Shown: one piece after another, positions 7,429 through 17,102 of the stretch
Numbering within the stretch: the stretch's first letter is position 1
Layout: the number at the start of each line of letters is the position of its first letter
Origin: SAR86 cluster bacterium SAR86B
GTDB taxonomy: Bacteria; Pseudomonadota; Gammaproteobacteria; Magnimaribacterales; D2472
NCBI GenBank assembly: GCA_905181955.1
Contig: CAJJAC010000001.1
Coordinates: 1-64,000, forward strand
Direction of reading: 5' to 3'
Length of the DNA: 64,000 nt
Translations under genes and position numbers: made by a program
Notes under the pieces: generated by a model
The model's database searches: none
Seen by the model: only the letters and a program-made list of their open reading frames with translations
Told to the model about the DNA's origin: nothing

Positions 7429-9318
7429 ATGAATAAAAGAATTATAAAAAAATTACTCCCCCTAATAGTATTAACAGCATGTGGTGGTGGCGGTGGTGGA
7501 GGCGGATCTAGTTCAGGTGGCGGAGGTGACGGTTATAACCCCAACAACGCTCCCGTGATAGATTCCTCTACTACCACTTATTCAGTATTAGAAAATCAAA
7601 CTTCAGCCTTTACAGTTTCAGCATCAGATGCTGATGGTGATACATTAACCTACTCTATAAGTTCAGGAGATGATTCAGCTCTTATGAGTATTAATTCCTC
7701 CGGAGTTGTAACATTCATAAGTTCCCCAGATTTTGAATTACCTTCAGATGCTAATACTGATAATAATTATCAAATTACGGTTACAGTCTCAGATGGCTCC
7801 CTAACAGATAGTGAAAACTTCACTGTAACGGTAACAAACGATACATCCGATGATGTTACAACAACTAATTTTGACGGAGTTTTAATTAGAGATGGCTACA
7901 TTCAATCTGCAACTGTTTGCATGGCGGTCACTAATGCAGACGGAATTGATACTTGTGTAGATGCTACTTATTCAACTACAACTAACGCAGATGGTTCATT
8001 TTCGTTAGAAATAGATGACAATATTACTGCGACTATTAAATTATTAGCTCAGGATGGTTTTAATCCTGTCACTGATGATGCGGATTCATTTACTATGGGC
8101 TTAATTGACCCTACCACTGATCAAAATCTTGTTATTTCACCATTAAGTACAATGCTTTATGGTGATAATAGATTCTCTTATGAATCCCTTAAGGAAAAGC
8201 TTGGTGTTAACTCAAACTTCATGATTCGTTTTGATGATCCTTATCTTAGCGTTAACGATGCTGCATCAAATAAAGCAGCCTTAGTAAATACCCAGCTGCT
8301 GATGATGTATGAGGCCCTAAGTGCTCTGCAAAGTCAGTCAGGTGTTTCGGATAATTTAACAGCTGTTTCCACAATTAACGATGCTATTTTTAATCGAGAT
8401 GCTTCAACCGAAACCTCCCTTGGTGATACAACTCTAGTAAGAGACGTGCTACTTAATCTTGATTTACCTAATTACACAGTTACAAATGCACAACTAGAGA
8501 GCCTATCAGGAAGTTTTTCATCTTTTTTACAAAAGGTTTATGTTGATTCAAATAATGAGCAGGCATATTTCTCTATGACAGCAAGAGATCATGTGACTCC
8601 TCTTCTAAAAGGAATTTTGGATGATACAGTTGATAGCACTGAAATTGATCAAATAATTTTTAATACCTTGCAATGGATCTCAGATAAAAGTTCAAGAACA
8701 AATCTTACAGATGTTGAAGGCTTTAGAACAACATCCTATACAGTTGGAAATAGCGGCTCTGCGTACTATACAGTTGATGGAGTTAATGCAGATTCAACTG
8801 CGTTAGTAATATATGCAAAAGTTGGAGATACTATAGTCTTTGAGCCAACCGCAAATAGTGTTTTTACTGCACATCCATTTGAAATATCTACTACTCAAAA
8901 TGATACCGCTGGTAATAATAATATTGGTTCAAATCAAGGATGGAGCCAGTCAATTAATAGTCTTACAGTAACGGCAGATACGCCAACAGTTCTATATCCT
9001 CATTGTGGAGTGCATTCAGGTATGTACACTAACGGAAGAATAGAGATAGTGACAATATTTGATCAATCAAAACTAGATATTAATGAAACTTCTGGTGCAT
9101 TAGAGGTAAATGGTACTGTTTCTGTAGGCCCATACAAAGGTGCCTCAGGATTTACACACAAAGTCTATTTAAGAACTGCTGATGCTGGAGATAGTCAACA
9201 TGCACATGAGTTTAAAGAATATCCTGGAATAACTTTCTATATGCCAGCTGGGCAGGGTTATCACGGACAAGATACAACTTCAGGGGAACTTAGCTTTAAA
9301 ACTAAGTCGCATTATTAA
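7429..9318 (+). CDS. surface lipoprotein with Gly tract, cadherin-like repeat and C-terminal cupredoxin-like module
   Basis: Lipobox LTAC followed by poly-Gly; DADGDTLTYSIS and SDGSLTDSENFTVTV cadherin-like; CGVHSGM C-x2-H-x2-M copper-site-like motif; ORF track start 7411, ATG at 7429. Confidence 0.75.
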   Translation: MNKRIIKKLLPLIVLTACGGGGGGGGSSSGGGGDGYNPNNAPVIDSSTTTYSVLENQTSAFTVSASDADGDTLTYSISSGDDSALMSINSSGVVTFISSPDFELPSDANTDNNYQITVTVSDGSLTDSENFTVTVTNDTSDDVTTTNFDGVLIRDGYIQSATVCMAVTNADGIDTCVDATYSTTTNADGSFSLEIDDNITATIKLLAQDGFNPVTDDADSFTMGLIDPTTDQNLVISPLSTMLYGDNRFSYESLKEKLGVNSNFMIRFDDPYLSVNDAASNKAALVNTQLLMMYEALSALQSQSGVSDNLTAVSTINDAIFNRDASTETSLGDTTLVRDVLLNLDLPNYTVTNAQLESLSGSFSSFLQKVYVDSNNEQAYFSMTARDHVTPLLKGILDDTVDSTEIDQIIFNTLQWISDKSSRTNLTDVEGFRTTSYTVGNSGSAYYTVDGVNADSTALVIYAKVGDTIVFEPTANSVFTAHPFEISTTQNDTAGNNNIGSNQGWSQSINSLTVTADTPTVLYPHCGVHSGMYTNGRIEIVTIFDQSKLDINETSGALEVNGTVSVGPYKGASGFTHKVYLRTADAGDSQHAHEFKEYPGITFYMPAGQGYHGQDTTSGELSFKTKSHY

Positions 9319-9391
9319 GTATTTAATTATGACGGTTGAGATTACCTCTCTCAATTCCGGCCATCATACTTTTTAAATAACTTAATGTTCT

Positions 9392-9418
9392 GGGGCCATT
9401 TCATATGGCCCCTTTTTT
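9392..9418 (+). terminator. intrinsic terminator
   Basis: GGGGCCAT-ttcat-ATGGCCCC followed by TTTTTT. Confidence 0.9.
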
Positions 9419-9450
9419 ATTTATACTTTAATTAAACAACAGGAAATAAT

Positions 9451-9543
9451 ATGGCTAAAGGATTAGATAAACAAAAAAATGAAAAGAAGAAAGGTAAAAC
9501 TTTAAAAGAAAAAAGAAAAGAAAAGAAAGAAAAGAAAAAGTAA
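9451..9543 (+). CDS. Lys-rich small protein (30 aa)
   Basis: MAKGLDKQKNEKKKGKTLKEKRKEKKEKKK; resembles short conserved hypothetical Lys-rich proteins of proteobacteria. Confidence 0.6.
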   Translation: MAKGLDKQKNEKKKGKTLKEKRKEKKEKKK

Positions 9544-9555
9544 TTCTATAAAATT

Positions 9556-10158
9556 TTAATTTACTCTTTCTTTATTCATAACGATAACTGCTTTATAGAT
9601 AAAGAAAGGGAGTATTAGCCAAGGCACTTGGCTTTGCAGCATTACACTTCGACCATTAAATTCAAATAATAAAGGATTTATATATGGTCCAGCAGGCGAC
9701 AACGGCGCCCATGAAAGGTCTTTACCAACTGAAAGTTGGTCGTGGTATAAGAACATCTCAACAAAGATATTTTGCCCAATACACCAGGCCATAAAGATAC
9801 CAAAGGCACCCCAATTCCAATATTTAAATATATTATTATCTCTTTTTGCATAGCGCCACATTAACCATAATCCACCAAGCGTTATAGATCCGGCATCAGC
9901 AAGAGAATTCATAACCCAATTAATATTGATAGGTAGCCATTGATTTAATGTCGCTGAACGTCTTATATCAACTGAATCTCCATCTACCCAGCCATAGGTA
10001 AACCAAAGCTCCCACCCTATAGCGCAAGCTAAGAATGCACCAATATATATAGCTGGTACCCAATGAGGAAGAGATGATCTTTTTAAAATAATAAGATAGA
10101 TTGGTAACAGCGCTGCTACGTAAACTATAACTATTACTCTTAGTTCTTCAAAGGTCAT
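9556..10158 (-). CDS. multi-pass membrane protein, unknown function
   Basis: Several hydrophobic segments; no family recognised. Confidence 0.7.
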   Translation of the reverse strand: MTFEELRVIVIVYVAALLPIYLIILKRSSLPHWVPAIYIGAFLACAIGWELWFTYGWVDGDSVDIRRSATLNQWLPININWVMNSLADAGSITLGGLWLMWRYAKRDNNIFKYWNWGAFGIFMAWCIGQNIFVEMFLYHDQLSVGKDLSWAPLSPAGPYINPLLFEFNGRSVMLQSQVPWLILPFFIYKAVIVMNKERVN

Positions 10159-10180
10159 AATTGTTCATAATAAATATATT

Positions 10181-10225
10181 TAATACATGTCTAGCTCTAT
10201 ATTAATACATGATCGAAATGTATTA
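10181..10225. promoter_or_regulatory. candidate operator: TAATACAT (10181), TAATACAT (10203), ATGTATTA (10218)
   Basis: 8-bp inverted repeat with 7-bp spacer plus a third half-site 22 bp upstream, in a divergent intergenic region. Confidence 0.5.
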
Positions 10226-10255
10226 TATTAATTATCTTTAAATAGCATTTATATT

Positions 10256-10930
10256 ATGAATAAATCACTAGCAACTCTTACTAGACATAACGATGTATCC
10301 ATCATCACTCTTGATGACGGCAAGGCAAATGTATTTTCATACGATATGCTGTTTTCTCTTAACGAATGCCTAAAAGATGTTCCAAAAGATTCTGGCTCAC
10401 TTATCTTAGCTGGAAGAGATGGTATATTTTCAGGTGGATTTGATTTAAAAACACTTGGATCTGGCGATGTTGATGCCATTATAAAAATGGTTAGGTTAGG
10501 GTATAAAACTCTTTTAGACCTTTACGCATTTCCAAGACCTGTTGTTGCTGCAGTTACCGGGCATTCTGTTGCTTTAGGTATATTTGTAACCTGTTGTGCT
10601 GATTACAGGATTGCTATTGATGGTAATTACATATGCCAAGCGAATGAAGTTAGAAATAATATGGATATACCAATTCAAATAATGGAAATTGTGAAAGCCC
10701 GAGTAAACAAAAAATATTTCTACAGAGCTGTGCTTCATGGTGATCCTTTAAATATGAATCAGGCTGTTGAAGCTGGTTATATTGATGAACTGGTAAATGC
10801 TGAAGATTTGATGAAGAGAGCATTAGAGAAAGCGGAAGATTTAGCAACTCTTGGCCATCCTTTTTACGAAAATACTAAAAATGTTGCTCAAGCAGACATT
10901 GTTAAAAAAATTAGTGATGCAATTTTCTAA
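10256..10930 (+). CDS. enoyl-CoA hydratase/isomerase (crotonase) family protein
   Basis: LILAGRDGIFSGGFDL, PRPVVAAVTGHSVALG, DYRIA. Confidence 0.9.
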   Translation: MNKSLATLTRHNDVSIITLDDGKANVFSYDMLFSLNECLKDVPKDSGSLILAGRDGIFSGGFDLKTLGSGDVDAIIKMVRLGYKTLLDLYAFPRPVVAAVTGHSVALGIFVTCCADYRIAIDGNYICQANEVRNNMDIPIQIMEIVKARVNKKYFYRAVLHGDPLNMNQAVEAGYIDELVNAEDLMKRALEKAEDLATLGHPFYENTKNVAQADIVKKISDAIF

Positions 10931-10938
10931 AATAAATT

Positions 10939-11622
10939 CTAATTAAAATTTTTATACGTAAAGTACTGAATTCCAGTACTATTGTTACTTAAATTTTTTA
11001 CTACAGATTGAGATAAAATCTTAACGTCAACTCCTTTATAGTCGATTAATCCTCCAATCATAAAAGGTTTAGTTAATAAGCTGACATATTCACCAAGAAA
11101 AACATCAAATCTGTATGAATTTTTATTTTTCTCCCAATCAATACGTCCGCACATGTGAGCAGGTCTAAAGATATTTGTAGATTCAAAATTCATACTAATG
11201 ATTTGATCCTCAACCTCACCCTTAGTTTTAAGATAGGTATTGAATGATTTAGAATTTGCTCCTACTGCTGAAACAATCGATATTTTTTGAATACCTGATT
11301 TTTTTGCTGCTTTGGCAAGATTGATAACATGCTGCTTATCAATCTTTATAAACGAAGAAATATCTTTCTTTTTGAGATAAATTAAATCCCAAAGCTTTAA
11401 AGGGGTTCCAAGGCATATAACGAGATGATCTGAGGAGGGTAGCTGAGTATCAGCACTGAGTTTATCAAAATCAAATATAAGATTAGTCGCGTTACTAGGA
11501 AGATTGTTGGGAATTTTCCTTGATAGTGTTGTTAATTCGACATCTTTTTTTGCCAGCTCCTGCATTATATGATTACCTGCAAAGCCCGAAGAGCCTACTA
11601 AAAGAATTTTCTGTTTGTTCAT
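10939..11622 (-). CDS. NAD(P)-binding / NAD-dependent epimerase-like oxidoreductase (HTATIP2-like)
   Basis: LLVGSSGFAGNHIMQEL Rossmann motif, ISIVSAVGANSKS, YLKTKGEVE. Confidence 0.8.
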   Translation of the reverse strand: MNKQKILLVGSSGFAGNHIMQELAKKDVELTTLSRKIPNNLPSNATNLIFDFDKLSADTQLPSSDHLVICLGTPLKLWDLIYLKKKDISSFIKIDKQHVINLAKAAKKSGIQKISIVSAVGANSKSFNTYLKTKGEVEDQIISMNFESTNIFRPAHMCGRIDWEKNKNSYRFDVFLGEYVSLLTKPFMIGGLIDYKGVDVKILSQSVVKNLSNNSTGIQYFTYKNFN

Positions 11623-11724
11623 AAAAAGATTTTATATTATCTATAAGCACTAATGTAATTAATACCAATAAATACACCATCATAATTTTGAGACATATCT
11701 CATATAGATAAGTAAAATAAACAA

Positions 11725-12330
11725 ATGATAGTTTCTACTACTAATTTTTTTTCTACCAATATTTTGGATATGTCAAAAAGAGAAAAAACCTACTTTAGCC
11801 TCATAGACGCATCAATTGATTTATTGGCTGATAAAGGTTTTCATAACGCTTCAGTAAAAGCAATATGTCAACAATCAGAGGTGGCTAATGGAACTTTTTA
11901 TAACTATTTTGTTGATAAAGAAGATATCTATTCTCAAGCATCTTTATACATTTCAAGACACTTAACTAAATATTTAGACTCTAAGAAATCTAAAGTTAAA
12001 GGCGCAGCTAATATTTTTAAAACTGGATATTTAGAATATATAAACTACCTTTCAGTAAGACCTAATTGGGCAGCTGTCTTAATACAGAGTCAAAGAGGGC
12101 ATTACGGAAAAGATGTTTGGAGTCTAAATAAAAGACGTGTGTCAGCTGATATTAAGCGAGGTATAAAAGAGGGTGTTTTTAAAATTAAATTTGATAATTT
12201 TCTTGTAGATCAAATCATGCAAATTGTGCTTCATTCAATAGGTCAGCAAATTGTATTTGCTCCAAGTAAAAGTATTACAAACAAAACTAGCATAGCGATA
12301 ATGAGGTTATTAAAATATGAAGAATCTTAA
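11725..12330 (+). CDS. TetR/AcrR family transcriptional regulator
   Basis: ASIDLLADKGFHNASVKAICQQSEVANGTFYNYFVDKEDIY; start may be 11770. Confidence 0.9.
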   Translation: MIVSTTNFFSTNILDMSKREKTYFSLIDASIDLLADKGFHNASVKAICQQSEVANGTFYNYFVDKEDIYSQASLYISRHLTKYLDSKKSKVKGAANIFKTGYLEYINYLSVRPNWAAVLIQSQRGHYGKDVWSLNKRRVSADIKRGIKEGVFKIKFDNFLVDQIMQIVLHSIGQQIVFAPSKSITNKTSIAIMRLLKYEES

Positions 12331-12736
12331 AGAAACAATGAAAATGTTTATTGAGCACAAGCCTGAGTTCCTAGAAATTTTAGGTTTTGAGGATTGCTCA
12401 TTTGATGAGAATAATAAAATATATTCATGCATTTTTAATCCATCAATTGCATTAACACATACAAATGGAACAATAGTTCAAGGTGGTTTTGTTGCTGGAA
12501 TGCTGGATTCAGCAATGGCTCAATACATACTAAATCTGCATGAGTTTAAAGTGAACCCATTGTCTTTGGATATCAATGTGAAGTACTTATTACCCTGTAG
12601 ACCAAAAAGACTAGAAGTTAATGCAAAGATTTTAAAAATGGGAAAATCAATTGCATTCACATCTGCTGAGCTATATCAGGATGGAAATCTTGTGGCAGCC
12701 GCAACTGCAACGAACAAACTGATAACCCTCAGATAA
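12317..12736 (+). CDS. PaaI-like hotdog thioesterase
   Basis: THTNGTIVQGGFVAGMLDSAMA, hotdog fold signature. Confidence 0.85.
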   Translation: MKNLKETMKMFIEHKPEFLEILGFEDCSFDENNKIYSCIFNPSIALTHTNGTIVQGGFVAGMLDSAMAQYILNLHEFKVNPLSLDINVKYLLPCRPKRLEVNAKILKMGKSIAFTSAELYQDGNLVAAATATNKLITLR

Positions 12737-12773
12737 TTCACATGCTATATATATTTAATATATAATTTTTGAT

Positions 12774-13343
12774 ATGAATAATGAGCAAGCAAAATTTACC
12801 AAAATGATTGATGGTACAGAAGATGATTATAAAATCATTGGTGGTTGGGGTATGGAGCATACACTTAGTCTTTCTGGCAGACTTTTAGAGCATATGAAGC
12901 TTTTAAAAGGTGACACAGGTGGTTTTGCTGTAGATAGACTTACTCACTGCTTGCAAACTGCAACAAGAGCACATAAGGATGGCAGAGATACAGAGTATGT
13001 TGTCTGCGCATTACTTCATGACATAGGTGACACTTTGGGGCCATCTAATCATGCTGATATTGCAGCAACTATATTAGAGCCTTATGTTTCTGAAGAAAAT
13101 CATTGGATTGTAAAACATCACGGCATCTTTCAGGGTTATTATTTCTTTCATTTTCTTGGTTTGGATAAGAATATGCGAGATAAATACAAGAATAATAAGC
13201 ACTTTGACAAGTGTGCAGAATTTTGTGCAAAGTACGATCAAAATAGCTTCGATCCTGATTATGAATCTTATAATTTAGATTTCTTTATTCCTATGGTTGA
13301 AGAGGTCTTTAGAGCTCCTAAAAAATCTATATATAATTCTTAA
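12774..13343 (+). CDS. HD-domain protein
   Basis: HCLQTATRAHKDGRDTEYVVCALLHDIGD ... H ... KHH. Confidence 0.85.
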   Translation: MNNEQAKFTKMIDGTEDDYKIIGGWGMEHTLSLSGRLLEHMKLLKGDTGGFAVDRLTHCLQTATRAHKDGRDTEYVVCALLHDIGDTLGPSNHADIAATILEPYVSEENHWIVKHHGIFQGYYFFHFLGLDKNMRDKYKNNKHFDKCAEFCAKYDQNSFDPDYESYNLDFFIPMVEEVFRAPKKSIYNS

Positions 13344-13352
13344 TAGTAAATC

Positions 13353-14447
13353 ATGGAAAAAGAGGAATTATATAAACTTCTTGTACCAATAAAACCAAAA
13401 ACTACTTTTGCCCAATCTGAACATCCGGAGCAACCAGACTATTCAATAATTTATAATTGGGCGGCTTTACCCCACATTAAAGGTCTTCAGCATCAAGTTC
13501 CTGCTGATAATTATTCATCTATTACAGACTCTTCAGAAATAGATGTTTTTTATATTCACCCAACAGGTTTTTTTGGCAGACACTGGAATTGCAGAGTAGA
13601 TAAGAATATTGCTTCTTATGACAGAACAGAATTAATGCTCATAAATCAAGCCAGTGCTTTTAACGAGTCTTGCAATATATATGTACCTCATTATCGGCAG
13701 GCTACTTACTACTCTTACTTTGATAAAGGCGAGGATGGATTTAATGCTCATGATTTAGCTTATAGGGATATTGAGGATGCTTTTGAATATTATTTAGAGA
13801 ACTTTAATAACGGAAAGCCTTTTATCATTGCAGCTCATAGCCAAGGATCTCTTCATGGACAAAGACTTATTCATAATAAAATTCAAAATACTTCCTTAAA
13901 AGGTCAGATGATATGCGCATATCTAATTGGATATATGATTCCTGAAAATCATTTCAAAACTTTATTTCCAAATTTAGAACCATCTATATCACCTACCGAT
14001 ACTGGAACAATTATTACCTGGGCAACTGTAATGGAAGATTATATTAGAGCTAGAGAAAAAACAATTTTCTGGCTTCCTGATGGTTGGACAAAGCAAGATA
14101 TGGGCCAAAAAATAATTTCTACAAATCCACTTTCATGGACATTAGATGATGTTTGGGTAAATACATTAGATAAAAATTTAGCGGTAACAACTAAAGCTAA
14201 AAATTATAATTTTGCTGATCGTTTAGCTAAAGAATACTCTGGTTCTATTAAGTCGATCATTCCATCAAACCAACAAGATTTTAATTGCAAGATTAACCCT
14301 AGTAATGGCTTGCTTGAAACAAAAGGTGAGCTCGTTGATAAAATAAGAAAATTAGTAACCTCAGGTGATTTACATAGTTTTGATATTTCATTATTCTGGG
14401 GGTCCTTACGAAAGAATGTTAAAGATCGTATTCAAGCATTCATCTAA
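13353..14447 (+). CDS. DUF3089 family lipase/esterase-like protein
   Basis: DVFYIHPTGFFG, AHSQGS nucleophile elbow. Confidence 0.85.
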   Translation: MEKEELYKLLVPIKPKTTFAQSEHPEQPDYSIIYNWAALPHIKGLQHQVPADNYSSITDSSEIDVFYIHPTGFFGRHWNCRVDKNIASYDRTELMLINQASAFNESCNIYVPHYRQATYYSYFDKGEDGFNAHDLAYRDIEDAFEYYLENFNNGKPFIIAAHSQGSLHGQRLIHNKIQNTSLKGQMICAYLIGYMIPENHFKTLFPNLEPSISPTDTGTIITWATVMEDYIRAREKTIFWLPDGWTKQDMGQKIISTNPLSWTLDDVWVNTLDKNLAVTTKAKNYNFADRLAKEYSGSIKSIIPSNQQDFNCKINPSNGLLETKGELVDKIRKLVTSGDLHSFDISLFWGSLRKNVKDRIQAFI

Positions 14448-15400
14448 TGTTTAAATACTCTCTTTTAATTTTATTACTTGGAATTAACTATCCTATGAAT
14501 GCATATAATGAGGGTTACTCAGACAATAATGGAGTTAAGATATTCTATAGAGATTATGGTCCTATGGGTGCTGAGCCTATAATCCTTGTTCAGGGTTTAG
14601 GGGGTCAATTAACTCAATGGCCTGATAACCTGATAGATCTTTTAAGAGACAATAATTTTAGACCTATTGTTTACGATAATAGAGATATAGGTCTTTCTAC
14701 AATGTTTACTGGATCGCCTAACTATACTACTGATTACATAAAATACCTCTTTAGACTCCCGCTTAAGTCTGAATATTCAATTGAAGATATGGGTCTTGAT
14801 GGCATATCTGTGCTAGATGAGCTGCAGATAGAATCAGCTCACTTATTAGGTATGTCTATGGGCGGAATGATTGCACAAATCATGGCATCAAATCATCCCG
14901 ATAGAGTTAAGTCATTTACACTCATCGCATCCACTGCTGCAACTCCCAGCCCTCTGAATAGCCCAACAAGAGAAGTTAGAAATCTACTTTTAGATAGATC
15001 CATAACTAGCAATACTTCTTACGAAGAGAGATACCAGCGTGCAGTAAAACTTATAAGTGTAATTGGAATGGATGGGTATGAATTTGATACTCCTGAATTT
15101 AAAGAACAGGCTATAGAGAATATGAAGCGCTCAAAAGACGATACTGGATTTTCAAGACAGCTACTTGCTATTCTTTCGTCAAAAAATAGATTCAATAAGA
15201 TTAAAGCTATAAACATTCCTACTTTGATTATTCACGGAGCAGATGATCCATTACTTAAGGTTAAAAATGCCTACAAGATGCATAAATTAATACCTGAAAG
15301 TGAATTAATAATAATTGATGATATGCGGCATCTTATAGAGCAACCTATACTCGAACAGTTTAAGAAAAGACTTCTTCAACACTTAAATTCTAATTCCTAA
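14447..15400 (+). CDS. alpha/beta hydrolase
   Basis: ILVQGLGGQLTQWP, GMSMGGMIAQ, HGADDPL. Confidence 0.9.
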   Translation: MFKYSLLILLLGINYPMNAYNEGYSDNNGVKIFYRDYGPMGAEPIILVQGLGGQLTQWPDNLIDLLRDNNFRPIVYDNRDIGLSTMFTGSPNYTTDYIKYLFRLPLKSEYSIEDMGLDGISVLDELQIESAHLLGMSMGGMIAQIMASNHPDRVKSFTLIASTAATPSPLNSPTREVRNLLLDRSITSNTSYEERYQRAVKLISVIGMDGYEFDTPEFKEQAIENMKRSKDDTGFSRQLLAILSSKNRFNKIKAINIPTLIIHGADDPLLKVKNAYKMHKLIPESELIIIDDMRHLIEQPILEQFKKRLLQHLNSNS

Positions 15401-15408
15401 AATAAAAA

Positions 15409-16803
15409 ATGATATCAACAAGTCTTAAAAGAAATTATGCAACTGGGGCAGCAGCAAATGGTGTTAAGACTGACATGTTCACTTTCTTTTTACTATTTTT
15501 TTATACTAATATTGCAGGGTTGGAACCAGCTTTAGCTGGTTTAGCTATTTTAGTTGCCTTGTGTGTTGATGCAGTTACTGATCCTTTAATGGGAACAATA
15601 ACAGATAGAACCAATTCAAGATGGGGAAGAAGACATCCTTATATGTTTGTTTCATTCATACCTCTGGCAATAGGCTACGTATGCTTATTTATACCAAATC
15701 CTAGTTGGGATGTTTCGCAAAGTGGATTATTTCTATGGATGGTTAGTTTTGCAATTCTAACTCGAGTAGGTATGACTTTATTTGATATACCTCATAGAGG
15801 CTTAGGAGCCGAACTTTCAAAGGATTACGAAGAGCGAGCATTAATAATGTCCTGGAGAGAGCTATTTGGTTGGCTTGCTGGACTAACTAACGCATTTTTG
15901 GGTTATTTTATCTTCTTGAGAGCAACGCCTGAATATCCACGAGGCATGTTAAATCCAGAAGCCTATCTTCCATTTGCATTTGCAGGTGCTGCAATAATGG
16001 TCGTAGCTATTTTATTTTCATCTTTTACAACACTTAAAACAGGAAAATCACTTTCAAAGTGGGAAGGTTCTTTAAAGCTAATCGACATTCTTAAAGAATT
16101 AAAAATAGCTTTATCAAATAGATCTTTTATAAGACTCTTTTTTATAAACTTAACTTTAGCAATTGCATGGGGTCTTGGTAATGCTTTGACACTTTATGTG
16201 AATACATTTTTTTGGGAATTTACTACTGTTCAAATTACAGCCTTTTTGCCGGTTTATGCAATTTGCTCATATTTTGGTTTCTTATTAACGCCAATACTCA
16301 TTAAAAAATTCGATAAGAAATATATTGTTATATGCTCTCTATGTGTTGTTTCATTTATGACGGTTATGCCTTTTCTATTCTTCAACCTAGGTATGACTCC
16401 TGAAAAAGGTTCATGGATGTTACTTCCATTTCTATCATCGTTTCTTGTTTTCGGTATGACATTTAATATCATCGGTATTATGACCAGAGATTCTATGCTT
16501 GGTGACATTAGTGATGAAGTTGAGCTTGATAGCGGCAGAAGGCAAGAGGGCATTCTTTATGCAGCTGTATCTTTTATGCAAAAAGTTAATACTGGCTTAG
16601 GGAGTTTTACAGCAGGACTAGTTTTATCATTTATAGGTTTTAAAGGCTCAGTAAGTTCAAGTGAAGAGATATATTCTTTAATTGTTATCCAAGGCCCCGT
16701 TGTTGCCATTTTGATATTAATACCAACATTCCTTGTTTATAAATACAAAATTACTCGAGCTAGACATGCTGAAATTATTGCAGCTCTAAATACATCTTCT
16801 TAA
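15409..16803 (+). CDS. MFS transporter, GPH/MelB-like
   Basis: DAVTDPLMGTITDRTNSRWGRRHPY motif. Confidence 0.9.
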   Translation: MISTSLKRNYATGAAANGVKTDMFTFFLLFFYTNIAGLEPALAGLAILVALCVDAVTDPLMGTITDRTNSRWGRRHPYMFVSFIPLAIGYVCLFIPNPSWDVSQSGLFLWMVSFAILTRVGMTLFDIPHRGLGAELSKDYEERALIMSWRELFGWLAGLTNAFLGYFIFLRATPEYPRGMLNPEAYLPFAFAGAAIMVVAILFSSFTTLKTGKSLSKWEGSLKLIDILKELKIALSNRSFIRLFFINLTLAIAWGLGNALTLYVNTFFWEFTTVQITAFLPVYAICSYFGFLLTPILIKKFDKKYIVICSLCVVSFMTVMPFLFFNLGMTPEKGSWMLLPFLSSFLVFGMTFNIIGIMTRDSMLGDISDEVELDSGRRQEGILYAAVSFMQKVNTGLGSFTAGLVLSFIGFKGSVSSSEEIYSLIVIQGPVVAILILIPTFLVYKYKITRARHAEIIAALNTSS

Positions 16804-16850
16804 AATAAATAATTATATCTATCTACCCATAATTCAAATAGAATCACTTC

Positions 16851-17102
16851 ATGAAAATTACAGATAATCTAATCTTAATTCCCTGGTTCCTAGGTTTCAT
16901 AAATTTCACAACGCCTTTTAACAATATCTATCTCTTTTGGACTATTAATCTAATATTTTATGGATTACTATTTGCTCACTTAGTTGAGAGCATCATCTTT
17001 AGACAAAAAATTATCAATGGACCAAAAGGTCCCTGGATTGGATTTTCTTTAACCCTTATTTATGGTGTTTTATTCTTAAGATCTTTTAGTCAAAAAAGTT
17101 AA
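16851..17102 (+). CDS. DUF1145-like small membrane protein
   Basis: 83 aa, three hydrophobic segments; stop overlaps MATE start (TTAATGG). Confidence 0.5.
   Translation: MKITDNLILIPWFLGFINFTTPFNNIYLFWTINLIFYGLLFAHLVESIIFRQKIINGPKGPWIGFSLTLIYGVLFLRSFSQKS

Noticed and set aside
7480-7535. GGT/GGC repeat resembling a simple-sequence phase-variation tract
   Set aside because: Codons are mixed glycine codons rather than a perfect repeat unit; fits a coded Gly linker after the lipobox
16254-16553. 99-aa minus-strand ORF
   Set aside because: Antisense to a clear MFS transporter
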